A DNA stretch of 64,000 nt, taken from contig NZ_JANCPR020000028.1 of assembly GCF_028657195.3 (NCBI RefSeq), positions 62,001 to 126,000 on the forward strand, read 5' to 3'. Source of the DNA: Streptomyces iconiensis. Lineage in GTDB: Bacteria; Actinomycetota; Actinomycetes; Streptomycetales; Streptomycetaceae. Shown in pieces: positions 8,985-17,996 of this stretch; within the stretch, counting starts at the first letter, position 1; the number at the start of each line of letters is the position of its first letter. The notes under the pieces were generated by a model. The model saw only the letters and a program-made list of their open reading frames with translations. It was not told the DNA's origin and did not search any database. Both the position numbers and the translations under genes were made by a program.

Positions 8985-11380
8985 GCGGGAGGGTGCGGCT
9001 CGCGCTGTGCGCCGCCCTGGCGACCCTGGCCGCTTCCTGTGCGCTGCTGCCGCTGGTGGACTCGGCGACGTGGCTGCTCCAGGCAGCGCTGCTGGTGACC
9101 GTGCAGACGGGGGTGGGCGCGGCGGCGCGCAGGGTGCCGCTGGCCAGGCCCGTGACCGTGGTGCTCCAGGCGTGCGTCTCGCTGCTGCTGCTCGTCCTGA
9201 TGTTCACGCGCCAGGAGGCGCTGGGCGGGGTGCTGCCGGGACCGGACGTCTTCGAGCAGTTCGGGACGCTGCTCACCCAGGGCACGCAGGACGTGAGCAG
9301 GTTCGCGATACCCGCGCCGCTCACGGACGGGATCAGGTTGCTGCTGGTCGGCGGTGTGCTGGTCATCGGCCTGCTGGTGGACGCGCTCGCGGTGACGTAC
9401 CGCAGTGCGGCGCCCGCGGGGCTGCCGCTGCTCGCGCTCTACTCGGTGGCGGCCGGGCTCTCCCAGGGCGGCGCCCGCTGGCTGTGGTTCCTGTGCGCCG
9501 CCGGCGGCTATCTGCTGCTTCTGCTGGCCGAGGGGCGCGAGCGGCTCTCGCAGTGGGGGCGGATCTTCGCCGACCGTTCCCGCCCCGGCTCGGCCCCTTA
9601 CCAGCCGGGCGCTGTGGGCGGCCCCGCCGTCGCCCCGGTCCGTACGGGGCGGCGGATCGGCGCGCTCGCGCTGGGCATCTCGCTGGTCGTGCCCGCCGTG
9701 CTGCCCTCGCTCAGCGGCGGCCTGCTGGACGCGGCACGGGAAAAGGGCGGAGGCGGCGGCAACAGCGGGGGCGGCACGGTCTCGGCCGTCAACCCGCTGG
9801 TGGCGCTCCAGGACAGCCTCAACCAGCCGGAGAACCGTACGGCGCTCACGTACAAGACGGACACCGAGGAGACGCAAGAGCTGTACATGCGCATCGTCGC
9901 GCTGGACAAATTCGACGGCTCGGCATGGAAGCCTTCCGAGCGGCGCATCGGCGAGGTCCCCGACACGCTGCCCACCCCGAACGGCCTGTCCCCCGACGTA
10001 CGGACGACGAAGGTACGCAGCACGATCACGGCCGCCGACTGGTACGCACAGGACTGGCTGCCGATGCCGTTCCCCGCCAGCCGCGTACGCGTTGAGGGAA
10101 AGTGGCGCTTCGAACCGGAGGGCCGCACTCTCGTGGGCTACGAGGGCCAGACGACGCGCGGCGCGCGCTACGACGTGGAGAACCTCGTGGTGCAGCCCAC
10201 GGCCGAGCAGCTCAGGGACGCGCCCGAGCCGCCGGCCGACCTCAAGCGCGAGTACACCGACGTCCCCGAGTCGCTGCCTTCGGTGGTGAACGAGACGGCG
10301 CGCAAGGTCACCCGTAACGCCAAGGACGACTACGAGCGCGCGGTGATGCTCCAGGACTGGTTCGCCGAGAAGGGCGGCTTCACCTACGACACCCAGGTGC
10401 GCTCGGGCAGCGGTACGGCGGCCATCGCCAACTTCCTGGAGCAGAAGGAAGGCTTCTGCATCCACTTCTCCTTCGCGATGGCCTCCATGGCGCGCACCCT
10501 CGGCATCCCCGCACGGGTCGCCGTGGGCTTCACCCCCGGGACGGCGGGCGGCGACGGGAAGATGGAGATCGGTCTCCAGGACGCGCACGCCTGGCCCGAG
10601 CTGTACTTCGAGGGCGTCGGCTGGACGCGCTTCGAGCCCACGCCGACCCGGGGCACGACGCCCCCGTACGCGCAGCCCGACTCCCCCGACGCCAGCCAGA
10701 ACCCGCAGGAGCGGCTCCCCGAAAGGGGCCAGAGCGACTCGCCCTCGCCGAGCGCTTCGTCCTCGGACACGTGCACGACCGAGGAGAAGCGGGCCGACCC
10801 GGAGTGCGGCGCCCTCGTACAGCCCCCGGACAGCGGCCAGGGCGGCGGCTTCCCCACGGGCACCGTCGCGTGGTCGGCCGCCGCGGCGCTCGTCGTGCTG
10901 GGCCTCCCCCTGCTGCCGTTGCTGTGGCGGGTGAGGAGGCGCTCCAAGCGGCTGCGGCCCCACCCGCTCCACACCCCTGAGGCGGTGACGGAGAGCGTGC
11001 TGGACGCCTGGCGCGAACTGATCGACTCCGGCTGGGACCACGGTGTCGTCCCGGAGGACTCGGCGACCCCGCGCACGGCCGCAGCGCGCATCGCCCGTAT
11101 CGGCGAGCTGAAGGAACCGGAGGCCGAGGCGGCGCACCGGCTGGCCCTCGCGGTGGAACAGGTGCTCTACGCGCCCGCACCACGCCCCGCGACGGGTCTG
11201 GCCGACGACGTACGCCGGGTACGCGCCGGCCTCGGCGAGGCGGCGCCGCGCCGCCTGCGCCTGCGGGCCCTGCTGCTGCCGCCGTCGACGGCCAGGCTGC
11301 GCTGGGACACCTCACGGCGCTGGACGGCTCTGCGGACCCGCTGGGCAGGCGCCCTGCGCCTGCGCTTCGCCTCGAAGTAG
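8981..11380 (+). CDS. TgpA-like transmembrane transglutaminase-family protein
   Basis: 799 aa from the ATG that overlaps the DUF58 stop. About six membrane segments lie in the first 240 residues (DUF3488/TgpA N-domain). An extracytoplasmic transglutaminase core follows, with catalytic Cys near residue 493 in EGFCIHFSFAMA and His near 536 in DAHAWPELYF. The usual Asp after the His (DPT in many members) is Glu here (RFEPTP). A Ser/Pro-rich linker, one more membrane span (WSAAAALVVLGLPLLPLLW) and a cytoplasmic DUF4129-type tail complete the protein. MoxR, DUF58 and this protein form a widespread three-gene set; the substrate is unknown, but an envelope protein or peptide is likely. Confidence 0.9.
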   Translation: MSGRVRLALCAALATLAASCALLPLVDSATWLLQAALLVTVQTGVGAAARRVPLARPVTVVLQACVSLLLLVLMFTRQEALGGVLPGPDVFEQFGTLLTQGTQDVSRFAIPAPLTDGIRLLLVGGVLVIGLLVDALAVTYRSAAPAGLPLLALYSVAAGLSQGGARWLWFLCAAGGYLLLLLAEGRERLSQWGRIFADRSRPGSAPYQPGAVGGPAVAPVRTGRRIGALALGISLVVPAVLPSLSGGLLDAAREKGGGGGNSGGGTVSAVNPLVALQDSLNQPENRTALTYKTDTEETQELYMRIVALDKFDGSAWKPSERRIGEVPDTLPTPNGLSPDVRTTKVRSTITAADWYAQDWLPMPFPASRVRVEGKWRFEPEGRTLVGYEGQTTRGARYDVENLVVQPTAEQLRDAPEPPADLKREYTDVPESLPSVVNETARKVTRNAKDDYERAVMLQDWFAEKGGFTYDTQVRSGSGTAAIANFLEQKEGFCIHFSFAMASMARTLGIPARVAVGFTPGTAGGDGKMEIGLQDAHAWPELYFEGVGWTRFEPTPTRGTTPPYAQPDSPDASQNPQERLPERGQSDSPSPSASSSDTCTTEEKRADPECGALVQPPDSGQGGGFPTGTVAWSAAAALVVLGLPLLPLLWRVRRRSKRLRPHPLHTPEAVTESVLDAWRELIDSGWDHGVVPEDSATPRTAAARIARIGELKEPEAEAAHRLALAVEQVLYAPAPRPATGLADDVRRVRAGLGEAAPRRLRLRALLLPPSTARLRWDTSRRWTALRTRWAGALRLRFASK

Positions 11381-11410
11381 CGTCCGGCCCCGCGCTCCGC
11401 ACGTCCCGCA

Positions 11411-11457
11411 CGCTCGCCGTACCGGAACCGGGCACCCCAACTCCGGTACGGCGAGCG
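11411..11457. terminator. Perfect 16-bp stem terminator after the MoxR operon
   Basis: Arms 11411-11426 and 11442-11457 are exact reverse complements (left arm CGCTCGCCGTACCGGA) around a 15-nt loop, starting 30 bp after the transglutaminase stop and followed by CCCTTTCGG. The weak T-run is normal for Streptomyces. Confidence 0.8.
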
Positions 11458-11877
11458 CCCTTTCGGCCTGCCGCCGCGGGCGGGCCATGGGGAACGCCGG
11501 AGACGCCGGAACCACAGCCCCTCCGGTCCTCCGGCCCCGGCCCCGGCGCATGCGGGGCGCGGCGCCCAGCCGTACGCACACGCAAGCGGCGCGGCACCAC
11601 GCAAGCATCCGGGTCGCACGGCACGCGCAAGGGGCGGGCACGCGCAAGGGGCCCGGTGCGCGCGAGAAGCCCGGTGCGCACGCGTGGAGGACCGGCCCCG
11701 GTCACACAGCACGCGCAAGGGCCCGGTCGCACGAGAGCGGCCCCGGGCGCTCCCGGGGCCGCTCTCGTTGGCGCTCTCGTCACCGTGTCGGTGACTCAGT
11801 GGCTCACGGTCTCCGTGACCCACCGTCTCGTTTCATCGGTGTGGTCGATGTGGCGGTCTGCCGGCGCGCGAGCGCAC
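11458..11877. other. Gene-poor stretch with short degenerate repeats and a second hairpin
   Basis: Between the convergent transglutaminase and DUF3040 genes. It contains several scattered copies of CACGCGCAAGG-like words (about 11580-11722) and the hairpin at 11732-11767. No supported reading frame was seen. Confidence 0.5.
11732..11767. terminator. Perfect 16-bp stem, 4-nt loop bidirectional terminator
   Basis: Arms 11732-11747 (CGAGAGCGGCCCCGGG) and 11752-11767 pair perfectly around CGCT. It lies between convergent genes, about 110 bp past the DUF3040 stop, and can terminate transcription from either side. Confidence 0.8.
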
Positions 11878-12321
11878 TCAGTGCTGGCCCTCGTCGCGGC
11901 GGCGCTGCCAGCGCTCCTCGATACGGTTCATCATCGACCGGCGGCCCCTGGACTGCCTGCGGGCCTGCTGCCCGCCCGCCGAGCCGCTGCCGCCGGCGCC
12001 GCCACCGGCGTCCTGCTTCGGCTGACCCTCGCCCTGCTGCTCACCGGCCTTGGGGGCCTTGCGCCATCCTGTTACCGCGAGCACGGCACATCCGAGCATC
12101 ACGAGGAATCCCACGACGCTGACCCAGACCTGCTGCGCGACCATACCGGCCATAAGGAGCGCGATACCCACCAGAAAGCCCGCGATCGCTTGGTAGACCC
12201 GCTTGCGGGTGTACCGGCGCAGCTCACTTCCCTCGAGCGCTGTCGCGAACTTGGGATCTTCGGCGTACAGCGCTCGCTCCATCTGCTCGAGCATCCGCTG
12301 CTCGTGCTCAGAGAGCGGCAC
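11878..12321 (-). CDS. DUF3040 membrane protein
   Basis: 147 aa. It begins MPLSEHEQRMLEQMERAL, the conserved opening of DUF3040 proteins, and has two membrane segments (VYQAIAGFLVGIALLMAGM and VSVVGFLVMLGCAVLAVTG), then a Gly/Gln-rich, basic cytoplasmic tail. The family is restricted to actinobacteria and its function is unknown. A homologue (Rv2169c, from memory) lies in the same place relative to the dcw cluster in M. tuberculosis, so a role in division or envelope growth is plausible but inferred. Start preceded by AGGAGG. Confidence 0.88.
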   Translation of the reverse strand: MPLSEHEQRMLEQMERALYAEDPKFATALEGSELRRYTRKRVYQAIAGFLVGIALLMAGMVAQQVWVSVVGFLVMLGCAVLAVTGWRKAPKAGEQQGEGQPKQDAGGGAGGSGSAGGQQARRQSRGRRSMMNRIEERWQRRRDEGQH

Positions 12322-12568
12322 GGAGTCCTCCTACTCGTCGGTCGCGGGGGCGACCGGATGCGACCCTTCAAGGATAGGCAGGGAATCGCCCCCGTGAAAC
12401 CCGCCCCTCTACGCCAATTCCTCCCACCAAGCCCGAGATGCCGGACGGTGGCGCTGAGCGACGTGTTCCGTACATTCCCTCACCACCTTTCCGCCATGCC
12501 GGACGGTGTGCCTCGATCATACGGCGCGTAGCTGATGATCGGGCGGGCGAGAGCCAGTCCCCTGCTCG

Positions 12569-13345
12569 TCAGCCACCCGCGGCGGGCGCCGCGCGGGGCG
12601 GCACTTGCGCGAGGACGTGGAGCTGGCTGGCGACGGACTGGAAGGCGGGCAGCTCGGCGGCAGCCGCCTCCAGGCGTGCGAGCGCGTCCAGTGCGTCGGG
12701 CTCGGTGTCCACCAGTGCGCCCGGCACCAGGTCGGCGAAGACCCGCACTCCGTGCACGGAGACGACGTCCAGGCCCGTGCCGGTGATCAGGGCCGTGAGC
12801 TGCTCGGGAGTGAAGCGGCGTGGCATCGGGTCGCCCTCGCCCCAGCGCCCGCCGGGCGAGGTGAGCGCCTGCCGTGCCTCCGTGAAGTGGCCGGCGAGGG
12901 CCCGCCCGAGTACGGCTCCGCCCAGTCCGGAGGCGAGCACGCTGAGCGTGCCGCCGTCGGGGCGCAGCGCGGCCACCGCGTTACGGGCGCCCTCGGCCGG
13001 GTCGTCCACGTACTCCAGGACGCCGTGACACAGGACCGCGTCGTAGGCGCCGCGCTCGGCGACGTCGAAGAGGCCCCGTGCGTCACCCTGGACTCCGCGT
13101 ACCCGGTCGGCCACTCCGGCCTCGGCCGCGCGGCGCTCCAACGCGAAGAGCGCGTTGGGGCTCGGGTCGACGACGGTGACGCGGTGGCCCAGGCGCGCGG
13201 CGGGCACGGCGAAGTTGCCCGTGCCGCCTCCGGTGTCCAGGACCGCCAGCTCGGCGCGGTCCGACAGCTTGGCCCGCTGATCGAGCGCTCCTCGCAGGAC
13301 CTCCCAGACCACGGCTGTACGGAGTGATGCGCTGGGGCGGGACAT
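12569..13345 (-). CDS. Class I SAM-dependent methyltransferase
   Basis: 258 aa from the ATG at 13345, chosen because GAGGAG sits about 8 bases upstream; the frame is open for another 250 codons, but that extension is antisense shadow of the HEPN gene. Motif I is VLDTGGGTGNFAVPAARLG, motif II VTVVDPSP, and YDAVLCHGVLEYVDDPAEG gives motif IV, all as in the UbiE/small-molecule methyltransferase group. The substrate cannot be predicted. The HEPN gene upstream on the same strand ends 95 bp away. Confidence 0.87.
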   Translation of the reverse strand: MSRPSASLRTAVVWEVLRGALDQRAKLSDRAELAVLDTGGGTGNFAVPAARLGHRVTVVDPSPNALFALERRAAEAGVADRVRGVQGDARGLFDVAERGAYDAVLCHGVLEYVDDPAEGARNAVAALRPDGGTLSVLASGLGGAVLGRALAGHFTEARQALTSPGGRWGEGDPMPRRFTPEQLTALITGTGLDVVSVHGVRVFADLVPGALVDTEPDALDALARLEAAAAELPAFQSVASQLHVLAQVPPRAAPAAGG

Positions 13346-13440
13346 GCGGCTGCTCCTCGGCTCAGTGACGGGCATTACCCACCCTATTGCCTCTGGAGCC
13401 ACCGCGATCCGCCGGTCGACCGCCGGGCCGCGGCCCCCGC

Positions 13441-14034
13441 TCAGCCGGCGCGGCGCCGCGGCGGGGGTCTGTCGGCGTGCTGGTCGTCGGCGGGTGCCAC
13501 ACGGGGGTGCGGGAGTGCCGGCTGGGAGACGAGCATGCGCTCGACCAGACGCAGGAACATCTCCGCGTCCCTGACGAGGTCGTCGGCCTCGCGCCAGCTC
13601 GCCGCGCCGTTGATGCCGGCCTCCGCGCGGGCGCGGCGGGGCGCTCCGGAGGCGAACAGCGCGCTCCACTCGGCCAGTTCGGGTGCGACCTCGGGGAGCA
13701 CCTCCCACGCGCTGCGGATGCCGGGCCTGCGGGTGCGGCGCGGGGGGCCTCCCCTGCGGGCCGCCTCCAGCTCGGGCCTGCCGCGCACGGCGAGGACGGC
13801 GGCGGCCGTGCGCAGGGCAGCGAGGTGGGCCGTGGCGTACCGCTCGTTGGCGGTCTCCAGGGTGAGGGCCTCGTCGAGGTTGTGCTGGGCCTGCGCGAGG
13901 AGGTCGAGGGCTGCCGGTGGGGCCGTGGCTCTGCGCAGTACGGGGTGGACGTCCTGGGTCTGGTCGATACGGCTGGCAGGGGTGGCACTCGGATACGGGG
14001 GCGCGGGTCGCGGTCCCCGAGAAGGTCGCATCAC
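13441..14034 (-). CDS. SAV_6107-type HEPN domain protein
   Basis: About 197 aa from a GTG at 14034 (GGAGG 9 bases upstream); an ATG immediately following (14031) is the alternative. The all-helical core includes LLAQAQHNLDEALTLETANERYATAHLAALRTAAAVLAVRG, where RYATAH matches the HEPN catalytic pattern R-x4-H, followed by WREADDLVRDAEMFLRLVERML. I recognise it as the Streptomyces HEPN family named after SAV_6107. Many HEPN proteins are metal-independent RNases, often toxins; RNase activity of this family is not established to my knowledge. The C-terminal tail is basic and Pro-rich. Confidence 0.75.
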   Translation of the reverse strand: MMRPSRGPRPAPPYPSATPASRIDQTQDVHPVLRRATAPPAALDLLAQAQHNLDEALTLETANERYATAHLAALRTAAAVLAVRGRPELEAARRGGPPRRTRRPGIRSAWEVLPEVAPELAEWSALFASGAPRRARAEAGINGAASWREADDLVRDAEMFLRLVERMLVSQPALPHPRVAPADDQHADRPPPRRRAG

Positions 14035-14191
14035 GTGAATCAACCTCCCGTCGGCGGTTGCCGGTTCTGAGGAATCGGCCGTATGTGCACATCGTGACGC
14101 ACGCCACTGACAATCCGCCCTGACCTGCGCAAACGCCGCGCTTCGCGGGTACACGGGGGCGATTGGCCGGGGCGGTGACCGGTGTTGCATA

Positions 14192-14217
14192 CTTTGGACT
14201 GACCGGTCAGTCCAAAG
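14192..14217. promoter_or_regulatory. 26-bp perfect palindrome, predicted TetR-family operator
   Basis: Arms 14192-14204 (CTTTGGACTGACC) and 14205-14217 are exact reverse complements with no spacer, centred on CCGG. The GACTGACCGGTCAGTC core is a typical TetR-family operator. It ends 19 bp before the GTG of the ABC ATPase gene and overlaps a CATACT -10-like box (14188-14193), so binding would block the promoter. The obvious ligand is the TetR regulator at the end of this operon. Confidence 0.85.
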
Positions 14218-14236
14218 AAATCAGGGAGGGAAACCC

Positions 14237-15076
14237 GTGACGGAGAGCCGGGATACGGGGGCCGCCGTCTCGGCGGACGGCTTCGGGCTGAAGGGGCCGC
14301 GCGGGCGGGTGTTCAGCGGCGTGAGCTTCTCCGCCGACGCGGGGGCACTGCTCGCCGTGGCGGGACCTTCCGGGTCCGGGCGCACCTGCCTGCTGCTCGC
14401 GCTCACCGGCCGGATGAAGGCCACCGAGGGGCACGCCAAAATCGCGGGGCACCCGCTGCCCAAGCGGCTCGCCGCCGTACGCCGGATCAGCGCACTGGGG
14501 CCCGTACCGGGCGTCAACGACCTCGATCCGGCGCTCACCGTCACCGAGCAGCTCCGCGAACGCGTGCTGCTCCAGCGGAGGTTCGGCAGCTCGCTGCGCT
14601 CGCTCCTGCGCCCGCGCCGGGAACGTGCCGCGGCGAGCCGTGCACGGCTGGAGGCCGCACTGGACGCCGCCGGGCTCGACCTGGACACGCTGCCACGGGG
14701 CGGGCGCACCTCCGTACGGGACCTGGGGCGGCTGGAGGAGCTGCGGCTGTCGGTCGCGCTCGCGATGCTCGGCCGGCCGCGGCTGCTGGCCGTCGACGAC
14801 CTCGATCTGAAGCTCTCGGAGAGCGAGAGGGCCGAGGCGTGGGCCATGGCGCGCTCCCTCGCCGACAGCGGCACGACGGTGCTCGCCGTGTGCAGCGAGC
14901 CACCGGGCGAGGACGTGGGCGCGGTCGTGGTCCGTACGGACACGGAGCCGGCAGACGCGGCGGGCACGGCCGGTTCCGGCGGCGCGGACGGTTCAGCGCC
15001 TGCGGGCGACGACACCACTGAGGACGACGAGAAGGGGGAGGCGGCCGATGCGCTCGCCGAGGCTAGCCGCGCTTGA
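14237..15076 (+). CDS. Degenerate ABC transporter ATP-binding protein
   Basis: 279 aa, GTG start preceded by GGGAGGG. The fold of an ABC ATPase is recognisable: Walker A region GPSGSGRTCLLLAL (residues about 42-49), Walker B RLLAVDDLD. Two key features are altered. The Walker A Lys is Arg (GSGRT), and the LSGGQ signature is replaced by DLGRLEELRLS. The last 40 residues are acidic and low complexity. It overlaps the YhgE/Pip gene by 29 bp. It may bind nucleotide weakly and act as a regulatory partner rather than a normal exporter motor; this is inference. Confidence 0.8.
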   Translation: MTESRDTGAAVSADGFGLKGPRGRVFSGVSFSADAGALLAVAGPSGSGRTCLLLALTGRMKATEGHAKIAGHPLPKRLAAVRRISALGPVPGVNDLDPALTVTEQLRERVLLQRRFGSSLRSLLRPRRERAAASRARLEAALDAAGLDLDTLPRGGRTSVRDLGRLEELRLSVALAMLGRPRLLAVDDLDLKLSESERAEAWAMARSLADSGTTVLAVCSEPPGEDVGAVVVRTDTEPADAAGTAGSGGADGSAPAGDDTTEDDEKGEAADALAEASRA

Positions 15077-17255
15077 GCTGAAGCGGTTCGGCAGGGGGAG
15101 GCTGCCGCGCGCGGCGATGGCGGCCATGCTGCTGCTCCCGCTGCTGTACGGCGCGCTCTACCTGTGGTCCTTCTGGGACCCGTACGACCGCCTGGACAAG
15201 ATCCCGGTCGCGCTCGTGAACGACGACCAGGGCGCCCATGTCAAGGGCGAGGACGTCGAAGCGGGCGGTTCGATCGTCAAGGGGCTGCACGACAGCGGAA
15301 CGTTCGACTGGCAGGAGACCAGCGCGGCCGAGGCGCGCAAGGGCGTCGAGGAAGGGCGCTACTACTTGTCGCTGACCATTCCCTCCGACTTCAGCAAGAG
15401 GGTGTCATCCAGCTCGGGCGACTCCCCCGAGACCGGTGCACTCAAGGTGCGCGCCAACGATGCGAACAACTACATAGTCGGCCAGATCTCCCGTTCCGTC
15501 TTCTCCGAGGTGCGCTCAGCCGCCTCCAGCAAGGCGTCGCGCGGCTTCTACGACAAGATCTACGTCTCGTTCTCCACCCTGCACGGCAAGACCGCCGAGG
15601 CGGCCAAGGGAGCCGACGACCTCGGTGACGGCATCGGCAAGGCCAAGAAGGGCGCGGGTGAGCTGAAGAACGGCCTCTCGGACGCCGAGGACGGCAGCGG
15701 CGACCTGAAGAGCGGAACGGACAGGCTGCACACGGGCGCCGGCAGCCTCAAGAAGGGCGCCGGCCAGGTCGCCACGGGCACCCAGAAGCTGGCCGACAAG
15801 GTGAACGGCGCCGCCGACGACGTACGCCCGTTCCTGCGGGACCACAGCGACGAGATCGGCAAGGCGGCACGCGGGGTCGCGGACACCAGCAAGACGCTCA
15901 AGGAGAACCTCGGCAAGCTGCCGGGCGCGGCCGAGCGCGCGCAGACCGACTCACGCAGGGCAGCCGACACGCTCGCGACGCTCCACAAGACGCGCTGCGA
16001 GAAGGGCGGCGGCACCCAGGGCACCGGAGCACCGGCCAAGCCGGGCACGGAAGGTACGGGCACGCCGGGCGCCGGCACGGCGGACAAGCCCGCTGCCGGA
16101 GCCGGTGGGGCCGGTGGACCCGGCGGGGGCGCGGCCGGTCAGGGCGACTCGTGCACGGAGTTGAAGAAGGCGGCCGAGGCGGCCGAGCGGTCCGCCGGTG
16201 TGGCCAAGGACGTCAACGGCTTCGTCAAGAACGAGAAGAACCTCGACGACCTCGGCGGCCACCTCGACGACCTCAACGAGAAGGCCACCCTCCTCGCCCA
16301 GCGCGCCCCCCATCTCCAGCAGGACGTGGACAGCGCCGTCCAGCAGATCGACAAGCTCAACAAGGGCGCGCACCAGGTCTCCCAGGGCGCGGGCACGCTG
16401 CACGCGGGCCTCGGCACCGCCAAGACCGGCGCAGCCGACCTCGATTCGGGCCTCGGCAGGCTGAGCGACGGCGCCGTCTCGCTCGACGGCGGCCTGTTCA
16501 AGCTGGCCGACGGCTCGGGCAAGCTCGCGGGCGGCCTGCACGACGGCGCCAAGCAGATCCCGGACTACGGCAAGAAGGAGCGCGACGACCGTACCGGCGT
16601 GATGGCCGACCCGGTCGGGCTGTCCTCGGACAAGGCGCACGAGGCGCCCAACTACGGCACGGGTTTCGCGCCGTACTTCATCCCGCTCTCCCTCTGGGTC
16701 GGCGCGATGATCGCGTACATGCTGCTCCAGCCGCTCAACAAGCGCGCGCTCGCCGCCGGGGCACCGGCCTGGCGGATCGCGGTGGCCGGCTGGCTGCCCG
16801 TGGCCGCGATCGGGGCAGCCCAGGTGGGCGCGCTGATGAGCGTGCTGCACTGGGGGCTCGGCCTGGAGATGGCGCGCGGCGCCGGCACGGTGGGCTTCCT
16901 GATGCTGGTCACGGCGTGCTTCACCACGATCGTGCAGTTCCTGAACGCGCGCTTCGGCCCCGCCGGCCGGATCCTGGTACTGGCCATGCTGATGCTCCAG
17001 CTCACCTCGGCCGGAGGCACATATCCGATCCAGACCAGTCCCGGCTTCTTCAACGCGCTGCACCCGTTCCTGCCCATGAGCTACGTGGTCGAGGGGCTGC
17101 GGCACCTGATCACGGGCGGAGAGCTGTGGCCGGTGTGGAGGGCGTGCGCCGTCCTGCTCGCGTTCACTGTGGGCGCCCTCGCGCTCACGGCGGTCACCGC
17201 ACGCCGCAAGCAAGTGTGGACCTTGGACCGGCTGCGTCCGGAGATCTCGCTGTGA
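15048..17255 (+). CDS. YhgE/Pip family membrane protein
   Basis: 735 aa. One N-terminal membrane segment (AAMAAMLLLPLLYGALYLWSF) with the family hallmark PVALVNDDQGAHVKGEDVEAG after it, a long extracytoplasmic region of repeated Gly-spaced helices (GAGELKNGLSDAEDGSGDLKSGTDRL and similar) interrupted by a Gly/Thr/Pro-rich linker, then about five C-terminal membrane segments with an ABC-2-type permease look. The family includes phage infection protein Pip and the ESX/T7SS-associated EsaA. Together with the preceding ATPase it resembles an ABC-2 efflux system. Substrate unknown. Confidence 0.88.
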   Translation: MRSPRLAALELKRFGRGRLPRAAMAAMLLLPLLYGALYLWSFWDPYDRLDKIPVALVNDDQGAHVKGEDVEAGGSIVKGLHDSGTFDWQETSAAEARKGVEEGRYYLSLTIPSDFSKRVSSSSGDSPETGALKVRANDANNYIVGQISRSVFSEVRSAASSKASRGFYDKIYVSFSTLHGKTAEAAKGADDLGDGIGKAKKGAGELKNGLSDAEDGSGDLKSGTDRLHTGAGSLKKGAGQVATGTQKLADKVNGAADDVRPFLRDHSDEIGKAARGVADTSKTLKENLGKLPGAAERAQTDSRRAADTLATLHKTRCEKGGGTQGTGAPAKPGTEGTGTPGAGTADKPAAGAGGAGGPGGGAAGQGDSCTELKKAAEAAERSAGVAKDVNGFVKNEKNLDDLGGHLDDLNEKATLLAQRAPHLQQDVDSAVQQIDKLNKGAHQVSQGAGTLHAGLGTAKTGAADLDSGLGRLSDGAVSLDGGLFKLADGSGKLAGGLHDGAKQIPDYGKKERDDRTGVMADPVGLSSDKAHEAPNYGTGFAPYFIPLSLWVGAMIAYMLLQPLNKRALAAGAPAWRIAVAGWLPVAAIGAAQVGALMSVLHWGLGLEMARGAGTVGFLMLVTACFTTIVQFLNARFGPAGRILVLAMLMLQLTSAGGTYPIQTSPGFFNALHPFLPMSYVVEGLRHLITGGELWPVWRACAVLLAFTVGALALTAVTARRKQVWTLDRLRPEISL

Positions 17256-17287
17256 GGAGAGACTCGCTCCGAGAGGAGAATGATCGC

Positions 17288-17917
17288 ATGACGAGTGCCC
17301 GCACCACCTCACGCAGCCGCAGCGCCACCCGCGAGAAGCTCTTCCAGGCCGCTGTCACCCTCATCGCCGAGCAGGGCTTCTCCTCGACCACGGTGGAGGA
17401 GATAGCCGAGCGGGCTGGTGTCGCCAAGGGCACGGTCTACTACAACTTCGCCAGCAAGACCGAGCTGTTCGAGGAACTGCTGCGGCACGGCGTCGAGTTG
17501 CTGAGCGCGGATCTGCGGCACGCGGCCGAGGGGACGGCGGAGCGCGACGGCACCAAGGTGGACGCGCTGGACGCGATGATCCGCGCGGGGCTGATGTTCA
17601 TCGACCGCTATCCGGCCTTCACCCAGCTGTACGTGGCGGAGCTGTGGCGCACCAACAGGGCATGGAACGACACCCTGTTGGTGGTGCGGCAGGAAGCGGT
17701 CGCCGTCGTGGAGGGCGTACTGCGTGAGGGCGTCGCCGCCGGCGAGCTGAGCGAGGAGATCGACATCCAGCTCACGGCAGCAGCGCTGGTGGGAATGGTG
17801 CTGGTGGCGGCGCTGGACTGGAAGGCGTTTCAGCCGGAGCGCTCGCTGGAGGATGTGCACGGGGCGCTGTCACTGCTGTTGCAGGGCCGGGTGGGTGGCC
17901 GGGGACGGCCCCGGTGA
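17288..17917 (+). CDS. TetR/AcrR family transcriptional regulator
   Basis: 209 aa from an ATG with GAGGAGA upstream. The N-terminal HTH is clear: REKLFQAAVTLIAEQGFSSTTVEEIAERAGVAKGTVYYNFASKTELFEELL (residues about 14-64). The C-terminal ligand domain is of the TetR_C type with a variable pocket. It is the last gene of the ATPase-YhgE/Pip operon (32 bp gap) and most likely binds the 26-bp palindrome ahead of that operon, giving autoregulation and induction by an unknown ligand. Confidence 0.93.
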   Translation: MTSARTTSRSRSATREKLFQAAVTLIAEQGFSSTTVEEIAERAGVAKGTVYYNFASKTELFEELLRHGVELLSADLRHAAEGTAERDGTKVDALDAMIRAGLMFIDRYPAFTQLYVAELWRTNRAWNDTLLVVRQEAVAVVEGVLREGVAAGELSEEIDIQLTAAALVGMVLVAALDWKAFQPERSLEDVHGALSLLLQGRVGGRGRPR

Positions 17918-17996
17918 CCGTGCGGCGCCGGGCGGCATCGCGCCGCGCGCCGGACCGCCGCAGAGCGGCTGGTCACCGAGGCCGTCCCGGCCTCTT

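Noticed and set aside
13346..14113. N-terminal extension of the methyltransferase frame
   Set aside because: It is antisense or out-of-frame sequence of the HEPN gene; a good SD and ATG exist at 13345.
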